Positions 16,666-26,621 of a stretch of DNA of 64,000 nucleotides are shown one piece after another. A program made the position numbers and the translations under genes. The stretch comes from Candidatus Paraprevotella stercoravium. GTDB taxonomy: Bacteria; Bacteroidota; Bacteroidia; Bacteroidales; Bacteroidaceae. The notes below the pieces were generated by a model, which had not been told where the DNA came from, searched no databases, and saw only the letters and a list, made by a program, of their open reading frames with translations. Position 1 is the first letter of the stretch, and each line of letters begins with the position of its first letter. Location of the stretch: positions 1-64,000 of the forward strand of contig CALUIU010000004.1 of NCBI GenBank assembly GCA_944320795.1, read 5' to 3'.

Positions 16666-17913
16666 TTAGAAAGAAATAGCTTGTTTTATCTGCTCTACAA
16701 TATATTTTACATCCTCATCCGTTACACAAGGACCACTAGGCAGACACAAACCTTTCTTGAAGAGAGTTTCACTGACTCCATTCACATAAGCCGGATTCTG
16801 AGCATAAATCGGCTGCTTGTGCATCGGTTTCCATAATGGACGTGATTCTATACCAGCAGCATCCAGAGCCAGACGCATAGCTTCTACATTCGTATTTGGC
16901 TCACAGTCTGTATGCAAAGTCTTTGCGGCATGCGTCACACCGGCAGCTCCACCTACAGCCCCTTCAATCTTGGCTTCATAAGCATGCTCCTGTCCTTTCA
17001 CCTTCAGATTCTCATCAAGTAAGATGGTATTCAACCAGAAGTTACTGTCATAATCCGCAGACGGATTTTCATGCAAAGTGATGCCCGGAACATCTTTTAG
17101 CAATTCCTTATATAAGGCAAAGACATGCTGGTGATGCTGGATATGCTCATTCAGCACAGTCATCTGTCCGCGTCCGATGCCCGCACAGATATTACTCATA
17201 CGATAATTATAACCGATATGACTATGCTGGTAATAAGGATAGGCCTCACGTGCTTGAGTGGCATAATACATGATTTCCTGCTTGGCTGCTGTATCCGGAC
17301 AAATCAAAGCACCACCCCCTGAGGTAGTAATCATCTTGTTACCGTTAAAAGACAAGACTCCATAACGGCCGAAGGTACCACACACCTGTCCTTTATAACG
17401 GCTTCCCAAACCTTCGGCAGCGTCCTCGATGACCGGAATCTCATATTTATTAGCTATGGCCATGATTTCATCAATCTTGGCCGGCATACCATACAGATAT
17501 ACGGGAACAATGGATTTCGGTTTTTTGCCAGTTTTTTCAATACGATCAACAATAGCCTGTTCCAACAGTTCCGGATCCATGTTCCAAGTATCCTCTTCCG
17601 AATCCACGAAAACCGGAGTAGCTCCCAGATAGGTTGCGGGATGCGAAGAAGCGCAGAAGGTAAAGGTCTGCACCAAGACTTCATCGCCCGGACCGACTCC
17701 ACAGTTCAGCAAGGCCAGATGAACGGCTGCCGTTCCGGCAGAAAGAGCTACCACTTCTTTTCCTTCCACTCCGCAGAAATCCTTCAGATCCTGCTCAAAT
17801 CCATTTACATTCGGTCCGAGAGGCACCACCCAATTAGTATCAAAGGCTTCCTGAATATATTTCATTTCATTGCCGCTCATATGAGCTAAACAAAGGTAGA
17901 TTCTCTTATTCAT
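16666..17913 (-). CDS. DegT/DnrJ/EryC1-family sugar aminotransferase (PglE-like)
   Basis: 415 aa. The PLP-binding Lys is in SFNGNKMITTSGGGAL. Other marks are ALSAGTAAVHLALLNCGVG (cofactor phosphate loop) and VIEDAAEGLGSRYKG (Asp contacting the pyridine ring). It adds an amino group to a keto-sugar nucleotide, probably at C4, given PglD- and PglC-like neighbours and a PglF-like dehydratase in the locus. It overlaps the acetyltransferase by 8 nt. The precise sugar is inference. Confidence 0.88.
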   Translation of the reverse strand: MNKRIYLCLAHMSGNEMKYIQEAFDTNWVVPLGPNVNGFEQDLKDFCGVEGKEVVALSAGTAAVHLALLNCGVGPGDEVLVQTFTFCASSHPATYLGATPVFVDSEEDTWNMDPELLEQAIVDRIEKTGKKPKSIVPVYLYGMPAKIDEIMAIANKYEIPVIEDAAEGLGSRYKGQVCGTFGRYGVLSFNGNKMITTSGGGALICPDTAAKQEIMYYATQAREAYPYYQHSHIGYNYRMSNICAGIGRGQMTVLNEHIQHHQHVFALYKELLKDVPGITLHENPSADYDSNFWLNTILLDENLKVKGQEHAYEAKIEGAVGGAAGVTHAAKTLHTDCEPNTNVEAMRLALDAAGIESRPLWKPMHKQPIYAQNPAYVNGVSETLFKKGLCLPSGPCVTDEDVKYIVEQIKQAISF

Positions 17914-18499
17914 TTTCTATTTTTTTAATAATTTTACATCTATTTCCCACAGCTAATACTCCATCCGGAATATCTTTCGTAACTACCGAACCGGCACCTA
18001 TCATACACCACTTTCCTATTTTTACTCCCTGAATCACTGTAGTTCCGGCACCAATCCAAGTTCCTTCTCCTACGCGCACATTCCCACAAAGAGTAGCATG
18101 TGGTGAAATATGTACATAATCCCCAATCAGACATTCATGATCTACAGAAGCTCCGGTATTGATGATACAATGTTTTCCTATTTCTGCACAAGTCTGTATA
18201 ATAGCCCCTTGCATCACCACCGTTCCTTCTCCTATTTGGGCATGTTCCGAAACAATGGCTAAAGGATGAATGGCCGTACCGAACTCCGCTGGATAATTTT
18301 CCGAAATCTTCTTTCTGACTTTATTATTACCAATACTGATAATTAAAGGTGATGCATCTGTTTTTCCATGAAAAACCGGATGTCCCAACAGATCCTTTCT
18401 TTCCAAATTATCATCCACCAGTCCTTCTATACTGATCCCATTAGCCTTTAATATATCCATAATGACCATGGCATGGCCACTTGCTCCATATAAATACAT
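17906..18499 (-). CDS. PglD/NeuD-family sugar O/N-acetyltransferase
   Basis: 197 aa. The N-terminal Rossmann-like substrate domain has LYGASGHAMVIMDILKANG; the C-terminal left-handed beta-helix has hexapeptide repeats (IGEGTVVMQGAIIQ, VGEGTWIGAGTTVIQGVKIG). His in GASVDHECLIGDYVHI fits the catalytic base. It probably N-acetylates the 4-amino sugar made by the neighbouring aminotransferase, as in UDP-diacetylbacillosamine synthesis. Confidence 0.88.
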   Translation of the reverse strand: MYLYGASGHAMVIMDILKANGISIEGLVDDNLERKDLLGHPVFHGKTDASPLIISIGNNKVRKKISENYPAEFGTAIHPLAIVSEHAQIGEGTVVMQGAIIQTCAEIGKHCIINTGASVDHECLIGDYVHISPHATLCGNVRVGEGTWIGAGTTVIQGVKIGKWCMIGAGSVVTKDIPDGVLAVGNRCKIIKKIENE

Positions 18500-18512
18500 T
18501 ATCGATTTTTAT

Positions 18513-19121
18513 TTAGTTATGCCCATTAAACGGTTCTATGGTAGCTTGTCCTTCCTGAGAAATTCCTTCACGGATAAACACCTTTTTGATTGTAAGAAAA
18601 ATGATCTTCAGGTCTAACCAAAAAGAACAATGATCAACATACCATACATCCAATTCAAATTTCTTAGTCCAACTTATGGCATTACGCCCATTTACCTGTG
18701 CCCAACCGGTGATACCAGGACGCACTTCATGACGACGTGCTTGTTCCTTATTGTACAAGGATAAATATTGGGGCAATAGTGGACGTGGTCCGATCAATGC
18801 CATATCTCCTTTCAAGACATTAATTAACTGTGGCAATTCATCAATAGAAGTAGAACGTACAAATTTACCCACTTTTGTCAAACGATCTGCATCCGGTAAC
18901 AAATTTCCTTTTGCATCCCGTTCATCCGTCATAGTTTTATATTTAATTACCTTAAAAATTTTACCGTTTTTACCTGGCCGTTCCTGAGTAAAGAAAGCCC
19001 CTGCTCCTTTATTAGCAAAATGAAGCCACAGAGTAATGATTAACAAAAAAGGCCAAATAATCAATAATAAAACCAAAACAATAATAAAATCAAAAAAACG
19101 TTTAAAAACACAACTATACAT
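18513..19121 (-). CDS. Initiating sugar-phosphate transferase (PglC/WcaJ C-terminal family)
   Basis: 202 aa from [11 protein letters not shown]; the longer frame starts with TTG and extends further into the aldolase gene. It has one N-terminal membrane helix, then the catalytic core [40 protein letters not shown], and [10 protein letters not shown]. Such enzymes attach a sugar phosphate to undecaprenyl phosphate. The small single-helix form matches PglC, whose partners PglD and PglE lie next door. This may be the true first transferase of the repeat unit, although a WecA-like enzyme also occurs at the other end of the locus. Confidence 0.92.
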   Translation of the reverse strand: MYSCVFKRFFDFIIVLVLLLIIWPFLLIITLWLHFANKGAGAFFTQERPGKNGKIFKVIKYKTMTDERDAKGNLLPDADRLTKVGKFVRSTSIDELPQLINVLKGDMALIGPRPLLPQYLSLYNKEQARRHEVRPGITGWAQVNGRNAISWTKKFELDVWYVDHCSFWLDLKIIFLTIKKVFIREGISQEGQATIEPFNGHN

Positions 19122-19944
19122 TATTGGACATTTTTTCAACTACTTTATCTACTGCATTTCCTATAATAACTCTATTATTAGCAAAATCTTCAGGACTCCA
19201 TTTACTAATCTCATCCAATTTATTTCTAACCTTTAAAACTTCTTCTTTGAGGTCAACATCACGTGCATTAGCGTCTACTCCAATTATTCCTTTAAAGGTT
19301 CTAGAAAGAATTACTGAGGTAGAACCAAGCCTAATATGTTCTCCTAAAATATTATCAGATGCTAACAAGCCTTCTCCAATTCTAGCAATTCCCCCAAAAC
19401 CAAAAGGCATATGGGCATTCATACATTTTTTTGCAATGTATTCCACAATTCCATCACTAACTAATTCAAACATAAAAGTCAATCCCATACTTATATGCAA
19501 ATCATTCAACCCTATGAATAATTCGTCAACTCCAGAAACAGCCAATATTTTATCCAATCGGGCTAATGCAGCAGCTGTTTCAATCATGATGCAAACTTTT
19601 GCTCGTCCATTAACTAATTTAACATAAGCTTCAACGTCATGATGATCTTGTACCATTGGTAACATTAAAATATCTGCTCCATAATTTATCGCCTTTTGAA
19701 CTTCCATAGCTGTATATGCATGAATAGGATTAGTACGCACCAACAGCTGAGACTTTGTTAACACTTTTCTTATATTTGGCAACTTTTCAATATCATTTTG
19801 CGAAATAACTGTATTTCTACCATGCTGACGTTCTGCTTTATTTATATATTCTAAATCATAGAATACCCTATCAACGCCGGCATCTTGAGCCTGGATAGCC
19901 ATTTCAGGATCATCTACTAAAATCATTAAATTAAACTGTTTCAT
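19114..19944 (-). CDS. HpcH/HpaI aldolase-family protein
   Basis: 276 aa. The metal-binding Glu and Asp of the family appear in [17 protein letters not shown] and [33 protein letters not shown] and [19 protein letters not shown] fit the (beta/alpha)8 barrel. Such enzymes join or split pyruvate-type keto-acids and aldehydes. In a capsule locus it may build a keto-acid or acidic side group; this is inference. It overlaps both neighbouring genes by a few bases and is AT-rich like the core of the locus. Confidence 0.8.
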   Translation of the reverse strand: MKQFNLMILVDDPEMAIQAQDAGVDRVFYDLEYINKAERQHGRNTVISQNDIEKLPNIRKVLTKSQLLVRTNPIHAYTAMEVQKAINYGADILMLPMVQDHHDVEAYVKLVNGRAKVCIMIETAAALARLDKILAVSGVDELFIGLNDLHISMGLTFMFELVSDGIVEYIAKKCMNAHMPFGFGGIARIGEGLLASDNILGEHIRLGSTSVILSRTFKGIIGVDANARDVDLKEEVLKVRNKLDEISKWSPEDFANNRVIIGNAVDKVVEKMSNNV

Positions 19945-21080
19945 AAATTCAGTATTCGTTCTATATTATTAATGGTTAATTTTAACATTCTTTGTCTTGT
20001 AAACTTCTCAAGACATCTTTGTCTTCCGTTCTTCCCCATCTTTTCTCTTTCACTAGGATGTTCAATCATCCATTTCATTCCTTTGTACAAATGATCACAA
20101 CTTTTAGGTTGAACTAATATTCCAGACACTCTATCTTCTATAATCTCAGATGGACCTGGAATATCAGTTGTTATAATAGGAAGTTCAAATGCCATTGCTT
20201 GCTGAATAACCATGCTAAATCCCTCTCGATAACTAGGATGAACTAAAACAGTCGATAAAGAAAGGTATTTTTCAACTTCATTTGTATAACCGATAAAGAT
20301 TATTCTTTTATTATTTTTTACATCATCAGAAAGTATTTCGGATTCCATTTTGCCAACAAGTAACAAAACTACATTCTGATACTCTTGACTTAATTTACAA
20401 AATGCCTCTAAAAGTTCACAAATACCTTTATCCTTATTTATCCTTCCAATAAAAGTAAAAACAAACTTATTTTCCAATATTGGGATTTCAGTCAAAAGTT
20501 CTCTTTTTAACAAAGGCTTTCTATGTATATCAAAGCGTTTCAAATCAACTCCTACAGTACCACCATCCCCTAAAACAATCGCTTTTTCTTTTTGATATAA
20601 TCTTTCTTCTACTGCAAATTGTAAATTTTTCCAACTTGCCGAATATATATTAGTAGAACACTTACATATATATTTTTCTATCGCCTTAAAAAAAATTCTT
20701 ATTATTCCCTTCATACCAACGTAACGAATCCCCCATTGGCAATATACACGTACAGGCATTTGAGCTAATTTGGCACCAATAGAAGCATATAATGAAGCAT
20801 TTGGCGTTGCATATTGAATATAATCAAATTTTTCTCTTTTAAAAATCTTCTTAAACAAAAAGGGTATCGTTATACAATCAATAAGAGAAATTCCCCTTTT
20901 CATTTTTATATCAATACAATGAAACTCATCAGCAAATTGAGAATAAAAAGGTTCTGACATATTACATATTAGAGTTACATCATATCCTAATTTCTTCATT
21001 TCTCTCATAGCAGGTATAACAAAATTAGACATTGTTACATCTACCGTTGTAATAGCACAAAGTTTTCTCATAGGGCACAT
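19941..21080 (-). CDS. Glycosyltransferase, GT4-like (GT-B fold)
   Basis: 379 aa. The C-terminal donor domain has FVFTFIGRINKDKGICELLE, then VLVHPSYREGFSMVIQQAMA and the E-x7-E type motif. SEIIEDRVSGILVQP is also typical. A start at 21071 (MRKLCAI) would be more usual than 21080. It probably adds one sugar of the capsule repeat. It starts within the TAATG overlap with the upstream gene. Confidence 0.88.
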   Translation of the reverse strand: MCPMRKLCAITTVDVTMSNFVIPAMREMKKLGYDVTLICNMSEPFYSQFADEFHCIDIKMKRGISLIDCITIPFLFKKIFKREKFDYIQYATPNASLYASIGAKLAQMPVRVYCQWGIRYVGMKGIIRIFFKAIEKYICKCSTNIYSASWKNLQFAVEERLYQKEKAIVLGDGGTVGVDLKRFDIHRKPLLKRELLTEIPILENKFVFTFIGRINKDKGICELLEAFCKLSQEYQNVVLLLVGKMESEILSDDVKNNKRIIFIGYTNEVEKYLSLSTVLVHPSYREGFSMVIQQAMAFELPIITTDIPGPSEIIEDRVSGILVQPKSCDHLYKGMKWMIEHPSEREKMGKNGRQRCLEKFTRQRMLKLTINNIERILNL

Positions 21081-22378
21081 TAATCTATAGCTTTCAACAT
21101 AGTTGAAATAAACCTTTTGGAAACAAGTTTTTTATCATGATTTCTCATGGCACAAGAAAAAGCTTTTTTACCATATTCATCCAATAAAGAAGGATTATTT
21201 ACAATATCAGAAATTCGATCTTTTATTTCCTGTGAATTATGAGCAATTATTGCTGCATCGTTTCGTTGAAAATAATCAATTGGAGCTATATAATCATTCC
21301 CAATTGCCAAAATACATTTTCCACCAGAAAGATAATCTGTTATTTTTGTAGAAAAAGACAATCTAGCAACATTTGCACTTTTTCCTTCAAGAGCTTCAGC
21401 AAAAACTACAACATCCGCATCTCTTATAATATCCTGTATTTTTGCACGCTCAACCTTTCCACAAAAATATGAAGAACCACTATTTATTTGCTTTAAAACA
21501 GAATTCGTTGGAGTCGTCTGTGAATATATATACAACTCAGCCTTAATTTCATTTTTATTCAAGCTGTTAATAGAATTAGCCAAAAGTGCAAGTGTCTTAT
21601 CTCTGCCAATAATTAAACTACCAGTATAAACAAACCTCAAAGGATTATTTGGTTTTTTATATTCATATTTTAAATTCGAAAAATCTATACTTTTTGTAAG
21701 GATAACACTATTTGTACCAAAAAGGTTATCGGTTTCTTCTTTTTCTTTATCAACTATAACAAACATCTCCTTACACCCTTTAGCTAAAGGGGCCACTTTT
21801 TTACGCAACCAAAATCGATGAATATAGTCACATACATTGTTACATGCATCATAACTATAATTGTCATCAGCCAAATAGCACACAGTAGGCTTTTTCGTTA
21901 AATTCGCAATATACTGCTGAATACGTCCCATATAAACAGTTGGATATATAGGAATAAAAATAATATCCGGCTCAAAATCTAAAACAAAATCTTTTAATGC
22001 TTTTGTTTTCCATTTCCCAAACTTCCAAACTATTTCACGAAATAATGGCAACAATGAAGATTTCTTTTTATGCGCAAGTGAATAACGCTTATGTTCAACA
22101 CTAACATCTTTATCATATTTATCTACTAATTGATTACTGACTACTTTTCCGACTTTGATCCATGGTTTAAACACACTTTTAATAATCTGCTCTTCACTAA
22201 TCTGAAAAAAATGATTGCACACACTTGTATTTGGATAATCAGAACGAGTATAAATTAAAGCAAGCTTTTCTGGATCCCAGTTTGAAAAAATATCCATTAA
22301 AGTATGTGTAGTTCCTTCAACTCTCCATGCATTTATACCAATAACTAATACTTTTGGCATATTTCTATCATTTTTCAT
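21080..22378 (-). CDS. Probable glycosyltransferase, GT-B fold
   Basis: 432 aa. The N-terminus (VLVIGINAWRVEGTTHTLMD) and C-terminal half (FVYTGSLIIGRDKTLALLA, DYLSGGKCILAIGN) fit a divergent GT-B enzyme; no exact family was recognised. DIIFIPIYPTVYMGRIQQYI suggests a Rossmann-type first domain. Its stop and the next start share a base (TAATG). Confidence 0.7.
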   Translation of the reverse strand: MKNDRNMPKVLVIGINAWRVEGTTHTLMDIFSNWDPEKLALIYTRSDYPNTSVCNHFFQISEEQIIKSVFKPWIKVGKVVSNQLVDKYDKDVSVEHKRYSLAHKKKSSLLPLFREIVWKFGKWKTKALKDFVLDFEPDIIFIPIYPTVYMGRIQQYIANLTKKPTVCYLADDNYSYDACNNVCDYIHRFWLRKKVAPLAKGCKEMFVIVDKEKEETDNLFGTNSVILTKSIDFSNLKYEYKKPNNPLRFVYTGSLIIGRDKTLALLANSINSLNKNEIKAELYIYSQTTPTNSVLKQINSGSSYFCGKVERAKIQDIIRDADVVVFAEALEGKSANVARLSFSTKITDYLSGGKCILAIGNDYIAPIDYFQRNDAAIIAHNSQEIKDRISDIVNNPSLLDEYGKKAFSCAMRNHDKKLVSKRFISTMLKAID

Positions 22379-22379
22379 C

Positions 22380-23426
22380 TTACCACAAATTTTTTAAACA
22401 CTTATATTTTTTTGACTGAGATTCAACGAATAATGAAAAACCAAGCACAACACTAAAAAATAGAAGATAAATTATTGGCTCAGGACAAGTTTTGAGTGCC
22501 ACTTTTACATCTTCTGACAAAACCATAGGAATTGCAGTCAAGAACAATCTTTGATCTAAGAAAATCAACATACTGAGATTCCTAAAATGAATGAAGTTTT
22601 TTTTAATCCCCCATTTACACTTTACTAAAGCCAACAACACAAAATAAGTTGCAGGAAACATTATAAACCCCATGTCTGTCATATTACTGTAATTATTCTT
22701 AACAATTAAGAAGGCCTCTAAACAAAATAATACACAAAAAAAGAAGGCTAACATAACTGAGCTATTAAAAGAAAGTTTACAGCCAACTCCTTTAGCTATT
22801 AACGTACCTAAAAATACATAAGGAGCACCATTAAAAATACCATTTCTCCACGTAATAAATACATCCATATACAAATCATAAAAAGACTCTATCGGCAAAT
22901 AGTATAATACAACATGTGAATAACTTCCAAATATATTTCCGATTATTAGCAAAACCATTACTATTATGAATGCAATTCGCGTAGAAAAATATTTTGTCAA
23001 TAAACAACAAATACTTACACCCAGCCATAGTGCTGGTAAAAACCAAATTGTAGAAAAAGTAGAAAAGACCAATGCCCTATGAATATAACTAATAATTTTT
23101 TCTAAAATAAAACCATTTTGCCACCAATTATAAAAAACAAAAATAAAATAAACAAAAGACCATACTAAATACATCTTACCGATCCGCATAGACCATTGTT
23201 TATAATATATTTTTTTTTCCTTTACATTTAAAAGGCTCAGTTTTGAAAAAAACAAAAAACCAGAACATGCAAAAAAGAAAGGTACTGCAAAATTTCCTAG
23301 TCCCCAAAAATAATGGAGCAAACCTGTTGAATGAGCCCATTCATTACAAGTATGCTGCATCAATATTAAAATTGCCATAATAAATTTTGCAATATCTAAT
23401 ATCGGATAAATCTTTCTTTCATTCAT
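22380..23426 (-). CDS. Acyltransferase-3 family membrane protein
   Basis: 348 aa with about ten hydrophobic segments. The first block (ILDIAKFIMAILILMQHTCNEW) carries the catalytic His, followed by VPFFFACSGFLFF, both typical of the family. It probably adds acetyl or another acyl group to a capsule sugar at the inner membrane. A second, distinct member lies at 29414. Confidence 0.85.
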   Translation of the reverse strand: MNERKIYPILDIAKFIMAILILMQHTCNEWAHSTGLLHYFWGLGNFAVPFFFACSGFLFFSKLSLLNVKEKKIYYKQWSMRIGKMYLVWSFVYFIFVFYNWWQNGFILEKIISYIHRALVFSTFSTIWFLPALWLGVSICCLLTKYFSTRIAFIIVMVLLIIGNIFGSYSHVVLYYLPIESFYDLYMDVFITWRNGIFNGAPYVFLGTLIAKGVGCKLSFNSSVMLAFFFCVLFCLEAFLIVKNNYSNMTDMGFIMFPATYFVLLALVKCKWGIKKNFIHFRNLSMLIFLDQRLFLTAIPMVLSEDVKVALKTCPEPIIYLLFFSVVLGFSLFVESQSKKYKCLKNLW

Positions 23427-23429
23427 ATT

Positions 23430-24341
23430 TTAAACTATTTGATTTAATAAAAAATCACCGTTCTGCAAACGTTTAAGGTTTTCTTCTATTAGTGCTAATA
23501 ATTTTTCATTTATTTCCTGAGAAATAGCAGTAACTCCAGGTAAGACCAAAACATTTGACAACCTTCTGTATGGATTTGTTAATGGATTCGGTAAAACTTC
23601 AAACAAATCCAATATAGCTGTAGAATCTTTGTGTTTTTGTAGGAATTTAATAAAATCATTGTCATTAATTATCTTCTTTCGTCCAATATTTACTATTGTA
23701 ACGTTCTCTTTCATCAAACTAAACCATTTGTTATTTAATAAACCTTCCGTAGATTTAAAAAGAGGCATACAATTTATAACATAATCACATAAAGGCAAGA
23801 AGTCTTTTAAAGAATCTTCCGTATATATTTTAGAAAAATATGGTTTAGGATCATTTTTCAAATCATATCCTAACACATGCATATCAAAAGCCTCTAATCG
23901 TTTCGCAATTTGAATTCCAATATTACCTGCACCCAATATTCCGACAGTCTTATTTGCTAACTCAGTAATATATTTATAATTTCTAAAAGGTCGTATACAC
24001 CTATTTTTAATACTATGATTATAACGTTTGGCATGCATTAGCATAGCATATACAACAAACTCTGCCATTCCTACATTATAAACATTTGCAGCATTGCATA
24101 AATGAACCCCCTTAGATTTTAATAACTGAAGATTTATATTATCAAATCCAGCACTAAAAAGTTGGATCAATTTTAAATTAGGAAAATTCAAAGTTTGCGC
24201 GACCTGTGCAACAGCACGAGAGCAAACTAATGCAACAACATCTTCACAACCTTCAAATTTTTTTATCGATTGTGCATTTACTACTTGAACATTTTCTTGT
24301 ACAGGGCACTTTCTTATATCAGAACATAAAATTATTTCCAT
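23430..24341 (-). CDS. D-2-hydroxyacid dehydrogenase-like protein with altered catalytic residues
   Basis: 303 aa. NAD binding is well kept: TVGILGAGNIGIQIAKRLEA, then an acidic residue in LGYDLK. The catalytic Arg is present (TIVNIGRKKI). By eye, the Glu of the usual E-P motif is Leu (LDLFEVLPNP), and the His of the usual T-P-H motif is Gly (VLVLPGVTAISQE). It may therefore be a binding protein or use another mechanism. It lies in the AT-rich core and may work with the aldolase at 19114; that link is inference. Confidence 0.75.
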   Translation of the reverse strand: MEIILCSDIRKCPVQENVQVVNAQSIKKFEGCEDVVALVCSRAVAQVAQTLNFPNLKLIQLFSAGFDNINLQLLKSKGVHLCNAANVYNVGMAEFVVYAMLMHAKRYNHSIKNRCIRPFRNYKYITELANKTVGILGAGNIGIQIAKRLEAFDMHVLGYDLKNDPKPYFSKIYTEDSLKDFLPLCDYVINCMPLFKSTEGLLNNKWFSLMKENVTIVNIGRKKIINDNDFIKFLQKHKDSTAILDLFEVLPNPLTNPYRRLSNVLVLPGVTAISQEINEKLLALIEENLKRLQNGDFLLNQIV

Positions 24342-24344
24342 AGT

Positions 24345-25304
24345 TTATTTAAATTTATTTATTGTTTTTAATATAAAAACAATACCACGTAAACCTACTA
24401 TTCTTTTTAAGATACGAAAAATACGAACACGCTTATTATCACTATAATTTAATAAAAACGCTTTCTCTTTAATTATTGGAAAAAGATCTGAAACACCAAC
24501 TAATTGAGCATACATTATTAAAGCACTACAATATTGCTTAGCTAAACTCCACCAAACAACTCTACTAGCCCTTTGTTTATTACCAATTAAAATATTTTGC
24601 CATTTATTCAACACAAAAATTTGATCCTCCAAATTTTTTCTTTTAATAGATTTTGTTGTAGAACCTTTTCTTCTACGATAAACGTATAAAGGCTCATCAA
24701 CCAACACCAATGAATTAGCGACCATCACGACATGGTAATACCATTCATTATCTTCTCCATATATCCCTTCGCAAAATTGAATTTTATTATCTTCTAAAAA
24801 TTTACGCCTAATAATTTTACTCCATGCACTATTATAATAAGCATCTTTATTAATTAACTCACAATAAATATCCGATAGAGTACGATTTTCAACGCAAATA
24901 TCATAACTAAAATGACATTGCATAATACACTGTTTTTCTTCAAACCATTCGACAAATTTATAATGTACAATATCTGGCTGATTTATTATTTTTTCTGACA
25001 ATTTCTCCAAGACTGTATTATCCATCAAAAAATCATCACTATCAACATAGCAAATATAATCACCTTTCGCTAATGCAGTTCCAGAATTTCTTGCTGCAGC
25101 TTGGCCTGAGTTTTGTTGATGAACAACCTTAACTCTTGGATCTTGCATTTTATATTCCTCACATATTAAAGGTGAAGAGTCTGTAGAACCATCATCAACC
25201 AAGATTAGTTCAAAATCTCTAAAATTTTGAGATAAAATGCTATTTATACATTCTCTTAGATAAGTCTCAACATTATATACAGGAACTATAATACTAAAAG
25301 TCAT
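24345..25304 (-). CDS. Glycosyltransferase family 2 (GT-A)
   Basis: 319 aa. The N-terminal GT2 domain reads FSIIVPVYNVETYLRECINS, then LILVDDGSTDSSPLICEEY, and the metal-binding DSDD at about residue 90 (YICYVDSDDFL). A C-terminal region with DNEWYYHV follows. It transfers a sugar from a nucleotide donor on the cytoplasmic face. Confidence 0.93.
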   Translation of the reverse strand: MTFSIIVPVYNVETYLRECINSILSQNFRDFELILVDDGSTDSSPLICEEYKMQDPRVKVVHQQNSGQAAARNSGTALAKGDYICYVDSDDFLMDNTVLEKLSEKIINQPDIVHYKFVEWFEEKQCIMQCHFSYDICVENRTLSDIYCELINKDAYYNSAWSKIIRRKFLEDNKIQFCEGIYGEDNEWYYHVVMVANSLVLVDEPLYVYRRRKGSTTKSIKRKNLEDQIFVLNKWQNILIGNKQRASRVVWWSLAKQYCSALIMYAQLVGVSDLFPIIKEKAFLLNYSDNKRVRIFRILKRIVGLRGIVFILKTINKFK

Positions 25305-25373
25305 TTTTTAATAAAATTAAAAACAAACACAATTACAAAAATAAAAAATACTTTAATAAAATATACACATACG

Positions 25374-26621
25374 TTACAAAACATTCTTACCAAACCTATC
25401 TTTTAAAGCTGTACATTCATAAACGCTCAAGTATTTTCTAATATTTATTTCTTTATCAAAGTTCAACTTTACATATTCTATCATTTCAGTCCTTTTTTCA
25501 AGAAATAAACTAATTAAAGGCAATGATTGAACAATAGAATCTATATCTCTAGGAGGAACCACGATTCCATATTCTGAAGGGGTTTCCGCACACGCTGTAC
25601 TATTGTATGTTATAGGAATTGTTCCACAAGCCATGGCTTCAGCTATCACTAATCCGAAAGTATCTTGTATTGAAAAATGAATATATGCATATGCAAGAGA
25701 GTAAAGAATAGAAAGTTCCTCTTTTGAAGAAATATAAGGGATGTGAATTATTTCCTCAGGAATTTTAGTTCCTCTTGAAATTTTTCCTACTAAAAGCAAT
25801 TTGTAATCATTTGGTAACTTTCGACTTAAACCAATTGCATCTATATAATTTGTAGATTTTTGATTCCATTCCTGACTTACAGATACTAAATATTTTTTAC
25901 TTTCATCTAATTGATATTTTAAATGCAACGCATTAATCTGATCTTTGTTAGCAGGTTTAAAAACCGAATAATCAACCCAATTATAAATATAATCAATAGA
26001 ATGACCATTCCCCTCAAAAATAGACTGCTCAGCTTCACCTTTCAACCACTTTGAAACAGCGATAACAGACATATTATTTATTTCCTGATACAAACGCCTC
26101 TTTTCATTATAAATTTTTTTAGAATTATCAAAAAAGAGACTTGGAACTCCTGTATTTCTATATATTGGACAATCCCCACATTCAGATTTCCATTTGTTAC
26201 ATTTAGCAATTGTAAAGTGCGTACATTTACCTGTAAAATTAAAACAATCGTGAAGCGTGAAAATGACTTTTATTTTCTTTTTTATTAAATAACTAAAGAA
26301 AATATTATAATTCAAATAATTTGCATGAATATTGTGTATATGCACTACATCAGGACTAATTTTATCAATCCATTTGATAAATCTTAACGTTGAAATAATT
26401 GAACCGTATCCATGCAATCCCAATATACGTGTAAAGAAGATGTTATGAAATAGATGTTCTATTCTAGTTCCAATTTTATAACTATGCAGATAAGAAGTTC
26501 TACCATATGCGTACGCAACATAACATATGTGCCCACACTTCTCAGCTTCTATTGCTAAGTCAAGTACAAGACGTCCTGTACTACCTTGACCACAAACAGA
26601 ATTAATCTGTACAATTTTCAT
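25374..26621 (-). CDS. Glycosyltransferase, GT4-like with Cys-rich insertion
   Basis: 415 aa. The N-terminus MKIVQINSVCGQGSTGRLVL and the segment DVVHIHNIHANYLNYNIFF resemble WcaC-like colanic acid transferases. A Cys-rich insert (FNFTGKCTHFTIAKC, SECGDCP) is common in this group. The C-terminal donor domain has DTFGLVIAEAMACGTIPITY. It overlaps the Wzy gene by 20 nt. Confidence 0.87.
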   Translation of the reverse strand: MKIVQINSVCGQGSTGRLVLDLAIEAEKCGHICYVAYAYGRTSYLHSYKIGTRIEHLFHNIFFTRILGLHGYGSIISTLRFIKWIDKISPDVVHIHNIHANYLNYNIFFSYLIKKKIKVIFTLHDCFNFTGKCTHFTIAKCNKWKSECGDCPIYRNTGVPSLFFDNSKKIYNEKRRLYQEINNMSVIAVSKWLKGEAEQSIFEGNGHSIDYIYNWVDYSVFKPANKDQINALHLKYQLDESKKYLVSVSQEWNQKSTNYIDAIGLSRKLPNDYKLLLVGKISRGTKIPEEIIHIPYISSKEELSILYSLAYAYIHFSIQDTFGLVIAEAMACGTIPITYNSTACAETPSEYGIVVPPRDIDSIVQSLPLISLFLEKRTEMIEYVKLNFDKEINIRKYLSVYECTALKDRFGKNVL

